Source: Adineta vaga (taxonomy: Eukaryota > Rotifera). Taken from it: DNA of 64,000 nt. The translations under genes and the position numbers were made by a program. The notes under the pieces are model-generated. The model was given only the letters and a program-made list of their open reading frames with translations. It made no database searches and was not told where the DNA came from. The stretch spans positions 4,712,001 through 4,776,000 of the forward strand of contig CP075493.1 in NCBI GenBank assembly GCA_021613535.1, given 5' to 3'. Below are positions 46,986 through 59,906 of this stretch, one piece after another (the first letter of the stretch is position 1; each line of letters starts with the position of its first letter).

Positions 46986-48479
46986 CTAGAGGACACTTTC
47001 TTGTTCGCCCGCCTTTGTACTTTCCACGGAGTCTTCATCGCTCGTATCTTTATTATCTTTTTGATACGCTTCAATTAATCTAAAGTAAAACATGAAATAA
47101 AAAATCGACTAAATACAAAAAGATAATTTCCTACTTGGATTTTTTGCTAATATCATTAGCAGTATTTTCCGAAGTATCTGAATCACTTGCTGAATGTGAT
47201 CGTTTACGAATACGTGCTACTGCATTGTCAACCGAAGAAGATGCGGAAGTATTTAAATTGCTTTTATTCTACAAAGAACAATATTTATAAATTCAACAAT
47301 GTTAAGGACATACAGGAGAAGTTGTATTCGATGATACAGGTTGTTGTCTTTCGATGATTTGTATACGAGATTGCAATTCTTTACATAAATTCGTACAATC
47401 AATTGCTGATGCCTATATAATTTCGATTCAGAGGGTAGGTTTTCTTTTCATAGAGATAATAGTTACTTTAATGATGAATACTCGTAGATGGGATTCATCT
47501 TGTGCACCGAATCGTACCGAACGATCGGTTGCTCGTTCGACAGACATCTTGGGAAATATGGGTGAGTTAAGAATAACACGAAATGCTTTGTCTAATCTCA
47601 TGACTAGAAGAAAAGGTAATATTAACATATTCACGAAATGAATTATCATACTTAATCGTGCTTGTAATTTGTCCCAATCTGATGGATCGTGACTTTCATT
47701 GATTTTTAAAATTCCATAACCACGTTCAACAAACTGTTGTTGTTCAGGATTATACATATACAACTTTCCAGCCATCTGTAATATACACAATTCTGATAAG
47801 ATATCTTTTAGCAACAGAAATCAAATTTTCCAACCTGAAATTTTGTTACTTCATGCTCTTCACCGGTTGATGTATCACCTTGAATATTAGCTGATGGATG
47901 AGTTGTTGCTCGTATTGCTTCATATTCAGCAGCTGTTTCAAACAATGAACGTGTAGACTTATTAATTTCTTCACTGTTTTCATTTTCATCACCGTCTTCT
48001 TCGTCTTTTTCTTCGTCGTTATCCTCGTCAGCCGTTTCATCTTCTTTTGATTTTGTGTCATTTGCTACACCAAATAATTGTTTACTAAAGAAGATTGATC
48101 AATCCATTATCAGTTCATTCTAAATTTTAGGATCGTATACTTAGCACTAAGTGGAGCAAGTGTTGAAGCTAATGACGTGGATGATGCACCAAATCCTCCA
48201 CTATTCGTTGATGACATTTTTGAAAGTGTACTGGTAAAATAACTTGTTGAGGTAGATGAAGAATTATCTCCATTTGAAGATAATTGTCCAAATGTACTAA
48301 AGCCTGTTCCATTTGGTTTAAATTGCCCAAATAAACGAACTGGTGTGGATGTATTCACATTACTAGCTTCTTTTTCCGTTTTTTCATCATTATTATTACT
48401 ACTTTCTGATAGAATAAAATCAAGATAAATATATGAAGATTTAAACAAATGAAAAATTAAACTCACCATTGTTTGACAT
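46986..48479 (-). CDS. RANBP3: Ran-binding protein 3 homologue
   Basis: Exons 48467-48479, 48141-48405, 47835-48084, 47652-47775, 47467-47603, 47314-47412, 47135-47268 and 46986-47079 give 371 residues. RanBP3 is a cofactor for CRM1-dependent nuclear export. The N-terminal third is Ser/Thr/Gly-rich with FG-type pairs (RLFGQF, STFGQL, GGFGAS), which recall FG nucleoporin segments. The Ran-binding domain runs from AGKLYMYNPEQQQFVERGYG through RLDKAFRVILNSPIF to SVRFGAQDESHLRVFIIK, aligning best to RanBP3. The C-terminal part is acidic and Ser-rich with a basic cluster, ISKKSK. Exon 1 codes only four residues plus one base. It is divergent from CEP131. Confidence 0.9.
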
Positions 48480-48720
48480 CGTAATGTATAAGGAACTTTG
48501 ATCTAATATTGGTCAATGATAAAAATATATAAATGAAGGATAGAATATGATTAGTGTGAAACAATTTACCAATCAAATAAAGTTTCAGAAAAACTTGACT
48601 AGTGACATCTGTATGATAAAATGAAGTCTATTCCTAAGTATTCAATAGTCATAAGAATAGAAGTATGGTAAATATGCAAATGATTTTTTCTTTCATAGTT
48701 ATTTCTCGTTAAGATTACTA
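48480..48720. promoter_or_regulatory. Putative bidirectional promoter RANBP3 / CEP131
   Basis: The start codons of two divergent genes are separated by only 241 bases. Promoters for both must be here. No named motif is assigned. Confidence 0.5.
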
Positions 48721-51700
48721 ATGGCTTTTCGTTCAAATGATGGATATAATTTATCATTGAAAGGCAATTCTCTTCAACCACCATCAGGAAATCTCTCTTC
48801 ACGTCCAACTAGTGCAAGAAATCATTCTCAAACACGACAACCAACAACATCATCCAGACCAGGTAATAGACACAAGAAATAAAAATTGATTCCATCCTTT
48901 TATATTAATTCTAGGAACTGGTAGAGAACATCGAATACATTCAAATATTAGTAGTGCTCGACAAAGGTTAACTATTATATTTCTAATTTAGAAATCTATA
49001 TTTTGTTAAATTTTAGACGACATAGTAATAGCGGACAGAAACCTGCTTGGTTGACATCTCCTACACCGGATGCTAAACAAGTATGAAGTTTATTGATATT
49101 ATAAAAATCCTATTAATACTTACTACTCTATCAGCAATAATACATTTCTCATTTCAGTTCTTTGTAGAAAGAAAAAATTTGAAAAAAAAGAACTATTCTT
49201 CAAAGAATTTGAAACCTTTTCGATGTATTTATAGAATACTTCAACATCATCAAGTGTATTTCGAGCAGTCAGTCCACAACACGATGATCTCGATGCCTTT
49301 TTTACAGATGGAGAACAATCAAATCCCCATCGAAACCGAGCTGATGAAGATGAATGGGATGATACACATCGTTGGATTGATAAACTTCATTCTGTTAATG
49401 GATCGTTTACATCAGCTCAACAACGAAGTCGACCAGTTGGCCACGTAAGTCTGTCACGAGATAGTTTGAATGGAGCACCAAATCTTCTTCAATCAAGTCA
49501 TAATCGACGTGGACAGCATTTGCCGGCATCACAGATAGCCGGCATCTCTCAAGCTACAGCAACTGAAGTAGATTTAAGGACAAAAATGGCTTCGATTACT
49601 ATTCAACGATGGTATCGAAAAATTCAAATGAGACGTAACATGGCTGAAGCAGCATTGAAAAGGTAGACAATCAGGTTGAATTATTCATTTTTATTATTAT
49701 TTTATTATTTAAGAGTACTTGAACAGAAGAAAATTGAACATCACGCATCATTAGAACGAACTAAAGAATTAGAAAAGTTAGCTTTATTAGAACAGAAGAA
49801 AACTCGCGAAGATAAAGTGCGACAAACACGATTAATAACTCTCAAGGTATCAATGAATTCTTTATTTCTTAGTTTTGAATATAAATCGAGATTGATTAAT
49901 TTTCTTTAGGAAGCCCAACAACAACAACAACAACGAAGAAAACCACCTTATGAAAATCATATTAAAATCGATGAACGTCGTCCATCCACACCCAATCATC
50001 GACCCGTATCTTCTAGACACCGAACAAATCCTAGTCCATTACCACTTCCACCTTCTTCTTATATAGATGAAGTATTCATTTCTTGTCTCTTATATAGAAT
50101 TAAATAGTTCAATTGACCTTTTCACTAGAAAATTACATCTGATAGTTCCACAACATCCAAAGTAACATTAACAGATGTTTATGAAACATTAAGAAAATTA
50201 GAAGAAGTCGAACAATTTCCTATTCAATCATCAGTTGAAAATGATTCGGGTATGTCTATATCATAGATAACAAAATTTGACAAGAGAAATGATAATTAGA
50301 TTTATAAATCAATAATCTCACATTTGTATGGATATTTAGCTTATTTCATTGACGCAACAACACCACCTCCAGTTAATGAAACACCACCGAGTCGCGTTGA
50401 TTCAATTTTATCCTATTTGGATGAAGCTAATCAGAATGATGTCAGTACTATTGAAAGTGTTCGTTCACAAAAGTCAACGGCTCCTTCAACTATTCGTTTT
50501 ACAACTCCACCTCAATCAACTCGCCAACAACAACCTCCACCAAAAAAAGTGGCCCAATCTGTTTCTATCACACAGACACGTGCATCTCCGTCAGTTGATC
50601 AACAAATAAAACATGGACATAAAGTAATTGCGATAACATTTCATACTGAAACGATTTTAATTTCTTGATCTAACTAAAGGTTACAACTCCACATAAATCT
50701 TTAGCAGTCACTGCTGTACAACTAAGAAAATCTCCAGATGAAGAACTAGAAAATGAAGATAATATTGAAGATCGTGAAACTATTCGTGCTGCTCAGGATA
50801 TTACTGATACAGTTATACAATTACGAATGGATAATGAAGAAAAACAACGACAAATAATTATTTTTCAACAAAGATTGGTAAATAATAATAACATTTATAG
50901 TAATAAATTTATAGACGAAATTTTAGAATCAACAACGTGAATTGAATATTCGTCATGCAAAAGAATCAGAACGAGAATTAGAACATCGATTACAATTACA
51001 AAAAGATGATTATGAAGGAACAATTCAACGACATTTAACATTTATAGATCAGGTATGTTACGATTCTTTTCCTACTTGTCATTTATGATCATCACACAAT
51101 CTATATTTAGTTAATCGATGACAAAAAGAAATTATCTGAACGATGTGAACGTCTTGTTACAGAATTAAAAACAATCGATAAGAAATCCAGTGATCGTTTG
51201 AAAACAATGGAAGAATCTCATCGAATTGAATTACAAAAATTAAAAGATGTTCATGAAGCTGCAGAAAAACTTCGTCGTGAACGTTGGATCGATGAAAAAA
51301 CGAAAAAAATCAAAGAATTAACTGTTCGTGGTTTAGAACCTGAAATTCAGAAATTAATCGGTAAACACAAAGCTGAATTAGCAAAAATGAAAACAATTCA
51401 TGAAGCAGAATTATTAGCAGCTGATGAACGTGCTGCTCAACGTTATGTTCGTATGACTGAAGATTTACGTGATCAACTAGAACGAGAGAAAGAATCAGCA
51501 ATTGCTCGAGAACGTGATAGTGCACGTGAAAAATATGAAAAAGCAATTCATGATGAAGAAAAAGCATTTGGAGAACAACGTCGACGACTTTATACAGAAA
51601 TTGAAGATGAAAAAAATCGACAAGCTGAATTAGCATCAAAACAACGTTCTGAATTAGATAAGTATGTTTTTTGTTTGTCTCAATTCTCGAAGACTTCATT

Positions 51701-52810
51701 TAATATCATTGTAGACTTCGTCGTGATATTGAAGAAAATCATCGTACAGCTGTCGATGCAGCTAAACGTGAATATGAAGCGATACGTTTAGAACAAGAAC
51801 GACGACATACAAGTGAAATTAATGAATTAAAAGAAAAATTAGCATTAGAAAAACAAAGTTGGGAAGAAAATTATATGAAAAAACAGGAGACATCTTTATC
51901 AGGAAAAGAACGAGAATTACGAGAACAAATGAGACGTGAACGTGATAAAGAAATTGAAAAGATTATTTCACAATTTGAATCTGATACAACGATGACAAAA
52001 GAAGAAGCTGAACGTACTGCTGACAATCGTGTTAAGTAAGGCATCAGATATTTTCCGTTTTTTCGAAGGAATCTCTTTGATTGATTTAGACGTATTCGAG
52101 ATAAATATGAATCAGAATTTCGTGAACTTGAACATTCAGAAAAACAAACCAAAGAACGATATAATCAAATGAAATCACAAATGACTGAAGTTGAAGGTAA
52201 CATTTTTATTCTTTAAAGATTTACTGCATAGAAAATCTATTCACAGGTGAAAACGAACGATTACAAGTCATACTTAAACAGAAAGATACTGAAATCAATG
52301 ATGTGAAAAAGGTAATTATATCTGATCATGATTCTGAAAAAAAAAGACTTCTATCGTGCTTGATTTAGATCACTGAAACATTACAAAAGGAGCGTGAACG
52401 TTTATCAGATATCATTCGACAAGAATTTGCTGATCGACTTGTTTTAACTGAAGATGAAAATCGTCGAATTAAAGGTGATATGGCTGAATTACGTGCTCGA
52501 CAACAATTAGAATTGGATAAGAAAAAAGAAGAAATCAATGCTTTACAACAAGATAAAGAAAAAGAATTAGAAACTGTTCATGAAAAGTAAAGTTCATGAT
52601 TACATATCAACTCTTTTCTATTGTTTTCTCTTTAGAATTAAACAAGCAATTAGTAAAAAAGATGAACAAGTTCAAACATTACGTGCACAATTCGATGCAG
52701 CAATAAAACGAGCTGATCATCTTGAAGGTTTATTAGCACAACAAAGAAAGTTAATTGCCACAACACCTGCAAATAGCAATAATACACCAAAAAAACCTGC
52801 ACCATCCTAA
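48721..52810 (+). CDS. CEP131: CEP131 (AZI1) centrosomal/ciliary protein
   Basis: Exons 48721-48862, 48915-48966, 49017-49080, 49235-49662, 49714-49846, 49910-50071, 50129-50249, 50340-50623, 50680-50877, 50927-51052, 51111-51661, 51715-52035, 52090-52196, 52247-52311, 52369-52586 and 52636-52810 give 1048 residues (human 1083). It is a centriolar-satellite and basal-body coiled-coil protein needed for ciliogenesis and flagella. The N-terminus is disordered; an IQ-like motif ITIQRWYRKIQMRR lies at about 215-228. The C-terminal half is coiled coil with family signatures IQRHLTFIDQLIDDKKKLSE, KIKELTVRGLEPEIQKLI, IHEAELLAADERA and the ending KRADHLEGLLAQQR. This is a confident orthologue. Confidence 0.97.
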
Positions 52811-53124
52811 TATAATTTATATCATGTCATCATTCGCAGATATCTTCAAATTCCTTTTTTTTTTGTATGTTATTATTCATAATAAAAATTCAACAGTTTT
52901 GGGTTTATAGAGTATACATAAGCACGTCTCAATAATTCGTTTTTTGAAGATGAATCATTATGAATTTGATTGTCTTGTTTAGAAGCCATGCAAACAGAGA
53001 TGATGCAACAGTTCTTCTATTCATCGAATTGTATTTCTCTCAAATGTGAAATTACATTATGAATCATACAATTCAGTATTGCATTTACATTCTGTTTATT
53101 GTATGTTAACAAGTGATTGATACA
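52811..53124. other. Spacer between CEP131 and F-box pseudogene
   Basis: It includes an AATAAA-like signal near 52881 for CEP131. No gene was recognised. Confidence 0.5.
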
Positions 53125-54083
53125 ATGTCATTCAGTGCGGAAAAGTTACCGTCAGAAATTTGGTTATGTATTTTTACTTATCTTGAAGGACATGATCTTG
53201 TTCGAGCATTTTCTTCTCTGAATACTTATTTCAACTTATTGCTTCGTTCACCACATTTACAGATACATATGAACGATTACCATAATTGACATGGTCTCAT
53301 ATTAATCTTGAAAATGTTTGTTCTCTATCCGTTGGACGATGAAAAGCCAATTGTCTTATTCAATTCCTACGATGGCATAGTCAACATCTCAGTCGTTTAC
53401 GCGCTTTATCCATTTATTTAACATCACTGAACTTACATTCAAAATGTCAATTTCTGAGCTCTGCACTTCAACAAATACCTGCTCTTCAAAGTATTCATCT
53501 TACATATGTAGGACAACATATTCATTTATTTCATATTAATCCAATTCTGATGACTATTTTTGGAAAGACATCAGTTATTCGAAAATGTTTCTTTGATTTT
53601 AATTGTTTAAATTATAATCTTGATACATCGAATTGGTTTATCAATTCATATCTAAAATATCTTCATGTTAATGATGTTACATGGCAAATATTATTTCGTA
53701 TTTTATCATTTACACCTCGTGTATATTCTCTGAAAGCAGTGATAAATGAATCGTCTATCGATGAACATGAAGATTTTACTTTATTACAGCTTCGTAAATT
53801 GAATATAAGCATTCAAAATCTTCCGTTTTCTCAACTAAAGATATTCAAACAAGTAGTACTATATCTCGAATGTTTTCAATTGCGAGGGATTTTCAAAACA
53901 ACTCAAACTAATTACTTTAATGAAAAACTATGGGAAAAATTATTATGTGATATAAAATATTACGACGTAAAAGTAGGCACGTGGGAATATGGCGAAGGGT
54001 TACCGAACCTATTAAAACAATATATAGATGATTTTCAGAGTAAGAAATGGTTTTTTTTGGGAACAAAAAGCATTATATGTTGA
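53125..54083 (+). pseudogene. Decayed F-box protein gene
   Basis: It begins MSFSAEKLPSEIWLCIFTYL and continues as an F-box (about 40 residues), an SCF ubiquitin-ligase adaptor motif. The frame ends at TGA 53287-53289. Related sequence resumes immediately in another frame (WSHINLENVCSLSVGR), meets TGA at 53340-53342, and continues open to 54083 with a leucine-rich pattern (YLHVNDVTWQILFRILSFTP). One frameshift plus one in-frame stop, with no credible introns, indicate a pseudogene. The downstream part is intact for 250 codons, so decay looks recent. Confidence 0.8.
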
Positions 54084-54441
54084 TGTGAAAGTGATTTTCA
54101 AATCAGCGGTAATATAATCTACGTTAATTCGAGAATCAGAAAACTCCTTATATATCTATCGTTTTATTGAACTGAATATTACAATGAACTTTATGAATAT
54201 TGTCTCCAATTGATTTTCTAATAACTAACAAAAATAAACATTTATTTTCATACTCATACTTTTCCCCTTACAATTCATACTATACGATGTATTATAGTTC
54301 TATGAAAAGAGCACACTAATATATCGTGTTTCTAGAATAAGTCACTTGATCGAATTAGACTTTATTTGAGTAGCCTATTATGAAAAAAAACAAAGGAATT
54401 ATATTTCAAATTCTATCTCTGTTCTTAAGATTTCATATTTA
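54084..54441. other. Convergent spacer F-box pseudogene / B-box gene
   Basis: A+T-rich; no gene was recognised. Confidence 0.5.
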
Positions 54442-55521
54442 TTACGACGGTAAGATTCTAACATAATCATTTTGACGATTCAATACTAAGAGAAGTTTCC
54501 ATGGCAATGGTGCTTCATCAGTATTCACCGAAAGACTATGATGTTTGTTTGTTCGTTCATGAAATAATTCCATTTGTTTTCGTTCACAATCAAATGTCAC
54601 TTGTATTACATCATTCGATAATATTTCGTCACTTTTATAACCATGAACTTTGGAATTATAATTGACAGTACCATGTTGATAGATTTCATTACATCCAAAC
54701 CAACCAACGGTAAATGGTGAATAGTAATGAATTTTAGTGTTCGTATCAGTGATTTGAGAAGAAATACAACCGAAGAAAATATTGTAAGGAAATTTAGCTT
54801 GTCCAACTTTTAATCGAATTGTTTGTTCACCATGAAAATACAATTGTTCGCCAAGAATGAAAGCATAATCTAAATCTGTACTAGTACATTTAGCTAAAAG
54901 GCCGTCATCGATAATTTTACCAGGTCCAATCACTTTTGAGAATCGTTCTTGAGCAAACTGAATAGTTGGTGAATGTAGTAATAAAGATCGATTCTGATAA
55001 GGAATAATAATTTTATCACTAGATTCATTTTGATAAATTTTAATTAAACGAATAACAGATTGTTCATCTTCGATGATTTGAACTGAAGATTGACGTACTA
55101 ATTCTTGTTTCAGTTTATTTAGCTGCTGTATCCATTGTGTGAGATCATTTTCACAAAAATCATCAGCATCACGGGATGAACGAATATTATTCGCAATATC
55201 AACACATGATTTTGATAATTGTTTGTTTGATTTGTCGATCATTTGTTGTAGTTGTTGTCGAATAGTTTCAGCAACAGTTCGAATCGTTGTTAGAGATATT
55301 TTCTCCCATTGATTAATTCTTTCTATCAAAACATGTTCATCTATGGATTGTTGAAGTTCTTCTTGCAATGAATCATGATCCTGTATAATATCTTCTAATT
55401 CATTTGTCAGATTTTGTCGGTGTTCAAGAACATGTTTACCACAAAATACTTGTCTACATCCATTACATGTCAGAATACCACTATTCTTATCACATGTGAC
55501 ACACTGCTTTTGTGCACTCAT
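54442..55521 (-). CDS. B-box zinc-finger / coiled-coil protein with C-terminal SPRY-like region
   Basis: Single exon, 359 residues, ATG at 55521. Residues 7-34 form a compact zinc-binding set: C7, C10, C19, C22, C27, H30 and H34, similar to a B-box. A long helical region follows (about 40-165; LQEELQQSIDEHVLIERINQ, ETIRQQLQQMID). The last about 150 residues are beta-rich with GWFGCNEIYQHGTVNY and a segment ending VTFDCERKQMELF, suggesting a SPRY/B30.2- or TLDc-like fold. There is no RING finger, so an E3 role is unproven. Intronless B-box/coiled-coil proteins of this layout are common in bdelloid genomes (from memory). Confidence 0.72.
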   Translation of the reverse strand: MSAQKQCVTCDKNSGILTCNGCRQVFCGKHVLEHRQNLTNELEDIIQDHDSLQEELQQSIDEHVLIERINQWEKISLTTIRTVAETIRQQLQQMIDKSNKQLSKSCVDIANNIRSSRDADDFCENDLTQWIQQLNKLKQELVRQSSVQIIEDEQSVIRLIKIYQNESSDKIIIPYQNRSLLLHSPTIQFAQERFSKVIGPGKIIDDGLLAKCTSTDLDYAFILGEQLYFHGEQTIRLKVGQAKFPYNIFFGCISSQITDTNTKIHYYSPFTVGWFGCNEIYQHGTVNYNSKVHGYKSDEILSNDVIQVTFDCERKQMELFHERTNKHHSLSVNTDEAPLPWKLLLVLNRQNDYVRILPS

Positions 55522-56306
55522 TTTTATCAATATACTAGTTAAAGAAGAAATGATATCGTATAAACATGTGTAAAACGAAAGAAATGGAAATAGATAGACA
55601 AGTTAATTTGTTACGTTTTGACGTTATTGACTGACTGTTTAAGATGGACGAGAGAAAAACATACGTCAGAGTAGATTCGTTCGAAAAGGTCGTGTGGTTT
55701 CTCCTTTTATCAGTTACCTGTATATTTCACTGAAAACTATTCATTTGCGGTAAAACTTGTAAGATAGAATCTAAACAGACGAATGAAGTTTATCAACATG
55801 CTGTGCTTAGTAGAATTTATTCTCGGGCACATAAATACTTATTACTGCAATCAATTTGATCTTATATCAGACTATCTACAAAGAATATCGACGAACACAT
55901 CGTTTAATTCATTTCGTTTATTGACACAAATCGAAGTGTGACAAATTGTATTCGATATTTGATTATTGCACTTGAAAAATACTTCTGAGAAGCTGTCATC
56001 AATGCATTTGAATCACGATGACATTCTTTTTGCTTTTCATTCGAACTAAAATTGAAATTGTTGACATCATTTAGGATCATTTTTAAGATCATCGACGTTG
56101 TTTTCAAATACGAGTGACGATGTCTGCCATCTGTCCTTTTTGTCACCGTGATAGGACGGAAAAAATTTCAAAGGTGACTACTACTAAGCAATCATGAGTG
56201 GCTGTCACGACTAATTGATGCGACTGTGGACGTGTTAATATTCAAAGAAAAAGAACAGCAACTTTATTCCTACTTCGTTCTTTTTATTTCTAATAGAAAC
56301 TACATC
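55522..56306. other. Divergent spacer B-box gene / AP-1 mu
   Basis: This 785-base region between two divergent starts should hold both promoters. An AG acceptor-like TAATAG lies 10 bases before the AP-1 mu ATG. No gene was recognised. Confidence 0.5.
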
Positions 56307-57940
56307 ATGTCAGCATCAGCTATTTATATTTTGGATATGAAAGGCAAAGTAGATTTCATTACAAATTTTCTTATTAAACAAGATATGAGTCTATTCGAAT
56401 ATTTAGGTTATCATATCGCGAAATTATCGTGGTGATATTGAAATGAATATTATTGAAAAATTCATGCAATTACTATTAGAAAAAGAAGATGAATCTCAAT
56501 TATCACCTATATTTCAACATGGCGATGTAGCTTTTGTTTATATAAAATATAATAATCTTTATTGTAAAAGTTGATATTCTCTCATTACTTTTGGACTTAA
56601 TGATTTATTTTCTAGTGGTTTGTACAACAAAGATCAATGCCAATATTGCAATGATTTTATCATTTCTTTACAAATGTGTTCGAGTATTTTGTGAATACTT
56701 TAAAGAACTTGAAGAGGAATCTATTCGAGATAATTTCGTTATTGTCTATGAATTACTTGATGAATTAATGGATTTTGGTTTTCCTCAATCGACTGATTCA
56801 AAAATTCTTCAAGAATATATTACACAAGAAGGTCATAAATTAGAAGTTCGACCGCCACAAGCGTTAACTAATCAAGTTAGTTGGCGATCCGATGGGATCA
56901 AATATCGAAAGAATGAAGTCTTTCTCGATGTCATCGAAGCTGTGAATCTTTTAGTAAGAAACTATTGATTTGGTTTTGTTATAAAACTAATTTTTTTTTC
57001 GTAATTTAGGTTAGTTCCAATGGAAATGTTCTTCGTTCAGAAATCAATGGTGTTATAAAAATGCGTGTTTATCTAACTGGTATGCCAGAATTACGTCTTG
57101 GATTGAATGATCAAATTCTTTTTGAAACAACAGGCCGTATGATGATGATAAATTCATTGACAATGAAATAGTTCCTAAGGCATTATATTTAGGTACAAAA
57201 AACAAAGGTGTCGAATTAGAAGATGTTAAATTTCATCAATGTGTTCGTTTATCACGCTTTGAAAATGATCGAACGATTTCATTTGTTCCACCAGATGGTG
57301 ATTTTGAATTAATGTCCTATCGCTTAAATACTCAAGTAGAGATAAAATAGTGTTTTATTCATTGAGATTTCAATTTTCTGTATAGATTAAACCATTGATT
57401 TGGATTGAATCTGTTGTTGAAAAACATGCTCATTCACGTGTCGAATATATGATTAAAGCGAAATCACAATTTAAACGTCGCTCAACTGCAAATAATGTTG
57501 AAATTATCATTTGTGTTCCAGCTGATGCACACAAAGGACAATTTAAAGCAACAGCAGGTTCGGTTAAATATGTTCCTGAAAAAACGGCCATGGTTTGGTC
57601 AATTAAAGCTTTTCCAGTAAGTTTCTTCATTTTTTTCTCTCGTTTGTTTCATATGAATTCAACAAATTTAGGGAGGAAAAGAATATATAATGCGTGCTCA
57701 TTTTAAATTACCAAGTATTGTTGGTGAAGATATGGAAGCAAAACCACCGATTGAAGTTAAATTTGAAATTCCGTATTTTACAACATCAGGCATACAAGTA
57801 ATTTGATCATTTATGACTCTAATTTGATTACATAAAGTTTTTAGGTTCGTTATTTGAAAATCATTGAAAAAAGTGGTTATCAAGCATTACCATGGGTACG
57901 TTATATAACACAAAATGGTGATTATCAAATACGTACATAA
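56307..57940 (+). CDS. AP1M1: AP-1 adaptor complex mu subunit
   Basis: Exons 56307-56348, 56407-56563, 56616-56953, 57010-57136, 57193-57335, 57386-57616, 57672-57797 and 57845-57940 give 419 residues (human 423). It is the medium chain of clathrin adaptor AP-1, which binds Yxx-phi sorting signals at the trans-Golgi and endosomes. The N-terminal longin half starts MSASAIYILDMKGKVIISRN; FCEYFKELEEESIRDNFVIV and LMDFGFPQSTDSKILQEYIT follow. The mu homology domain has EGHKLE, VSWRSDGIKY, GMPELRLGLND, VELEDVKFHQCVRLSRFEND, and the end EKSGYQALPWVRYIT. Exon 4 looks AT-poor at its donor (GGCC/GTATGA), but the phase restores a perfect family match. Confidence 0.96.
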
Positions 57941-58510
57941 TAAAAAGCTATTGTAATTCATTGTTTTCCCTGTAAATTTAATGAGAATGATCAATTTTTC
58001 TTAATTGATGCCGATTGTTTTTAATCTATTTTAAAATTTAAAATTAAAACTATTGACAAGAACAATAATAATATCATTTTTGATATGAGACATAAAAATT
58101 TCTTTAGAACGCCTATATCTGTAGATATGTCGTCCGTGCGTTGGTGCTGCTGCTGTTGTTGTTGTTGTTTTTATTCTTATGAGAGGAAAAAGAAAATGAG
58201 ATACGATTCTATTTCCGTCAGAACTGTCATTAATTTGCCGTCAACTTGTACAGTCTATATTCTCCTTTTCTGAATATAGCAGAGAGGAAAGAAGAAAAAA
58301 CAACTTCTATCTACCAGTCGACTAAGAGCTTTACTATTGACATTAGTTCTTTTTTCTTCTCATTCATCACTAACATTGTCTTCGGTGGGTGGAGAATCGT
58401 GGATATACATATTTACATACATATATACATACGTATTTAATCGTGAGTATACCAGATATAATTACAGATATTTTATATCGATTCATATTTTGTAAAATTA
58501 TAGAAGATCA
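57941..58510. other. Spacer between AP-1 mu and orphan gene
   Basis: It has a TGC/TGT repeat near 58144-58171 and a TATA/CATA-rich tract near 58403-58437. An acceptor-like TTATAG lies about 8 bases before the next ATG. No gene was recognised. Confidence 0.5.
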
Positions 58511-58912
58511 ATGCCAGCTTCACGAGCTTTATGTGCTGCGCCACGTCATGTTTATGCAGGAATGATTACGAATAAAACAAGTCAACCAGTCAAATGTACC
58601 ATTCATTATGCGACCGGTTCGAACAATACAGATGAATCAATTTCTGTCACACTTGATGCAGGTGGTCGTGCTTGTATACCTGAACGTGATTATCAACCAT
58701 CACCTGAAGCAACATTTACATGTCGTAAAGTTGTATCTCGAATTGAAGTTCAAGGAGATAATAAAACGTATTCACTTGAACAACCATTTGATGGTGTTAC
58801 ATGTCCAGTAACTGAATGGAAATTTGATATTAATAACGATCATATACTTTCAACTAATCCAAATATACCAATATCACCAACGAAAATAGACAATCCTATT
58901 GCTGCTCATTGA
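58511..58912 (+). CDS. Conserved-looking small protein of unknown function, 133 residues
   Basis: Single open frame beginning MPASRALCAAPRHVYAGMIT. The body has alternating hydrophobic and polar residues (VKCTIHYATGSNN, ESISVTLDAGGRACIPERDY, FTCRKVVSRIEVQGDNKTYS, WKFDINND), suggesting a small beta-sandwich. Four cysteines are spread out and there is no clear signal peptide. Codon use matches the neighbouring genes, and an AG acceptor-like site lies just before the ATG. I do not recognise the family. A small cytosolic beta-domain protein is the most that can be said. Confidence 0.6.
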   Translation: MPASRALCAAPRHVYAGMITNKTSQPVKCTIHYATGSNNTDESISVTLDAGGRACIPERDYQPSPEATFTCRKVVSRIEVQGDNKTYSLEQPFDGVTCPVTEWKFDINNDHILSTNPNIPISPTKIDNPIAAH

Positions 58913-59906
58913 CAGTTTTATTCATCAACATGATTCTCTTGTTCTTTTTCTTTAAATACAAACATATGAAAAGAAAGTTCAATTGGTTGTGTGTTTTTGT
59001 TTTTCTTCTAATGGATAAATAAGAATATTTTTTAATTAAATCTAAGATACTTTCGACGATGACAAGTCTGTATCGTAGTTGATGTTTATCTACATGTTAT
59101 CAATGACGGCAAGTTAGAGTAATTCTAATTTTGACATCAAGATGGAAATGATATATGTATAGAATAACGTACTTGAGTATACTAGAGCTAGTAAAGCTTT
59201 ACTTATTCAAAGCATTGATTCGAGAAGAACGAATCTATCGAGTTAAAACACGAACAAATGACAGCATAGTCACAATATAGACGTAGAACTATTAATATAA
59301 TACATCAACATCTGTTAGCAGTATGTTCGATATACGTCTATGAATACGATAGAAAATCATATATGAATTAACAATTCATCGTTGTATTAAAACATGTTGA
59401 TATGTTTTGTCCATCAAGGATAGATGTAATGCAAGATGCTTGTAACGTACAGAAAAGGACTAACATAATTTTCTTATAAAAGGTGAGATAGTTTTATGAC
59501 AGACACTATTGATACTTGAAATAAAATAAACATTGTATTATAGTATAGATATGAGAACCTTGTTTCAACTGATCATCTATACTATTCTTAGTTATCATCT
59601 GAAATACCATATAAGATATGACATTTCCGATTACAGACATATTGACAAATCCATTATCTGATCGAGGTCGATTATCGATCAGTTGGATCGATTACATCAG
59701 AGAATAGTGTCTATGATTAACAGAATAACCTTGTAGAATTCTAATCAATAGAATAAGTATGGAATTCTGCAACAAATTTAATCATAAGAAAAAAGAACAT
59801 ACTATGCGAAATTAATAGTAGGGAAGAGTATCTTTAATGAATGATCGATCTACCGGTTTTCTGACGTTTCATTGCAAATGTTATTGACAAGAAATAATCA
59901 TTCGAA
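58913..59906. other. Convergent spacer before tandem paralogues
   Basis: About 1 kb, A+T-rich, with no coding signal recognised on either strand. Confidence 0.55.
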
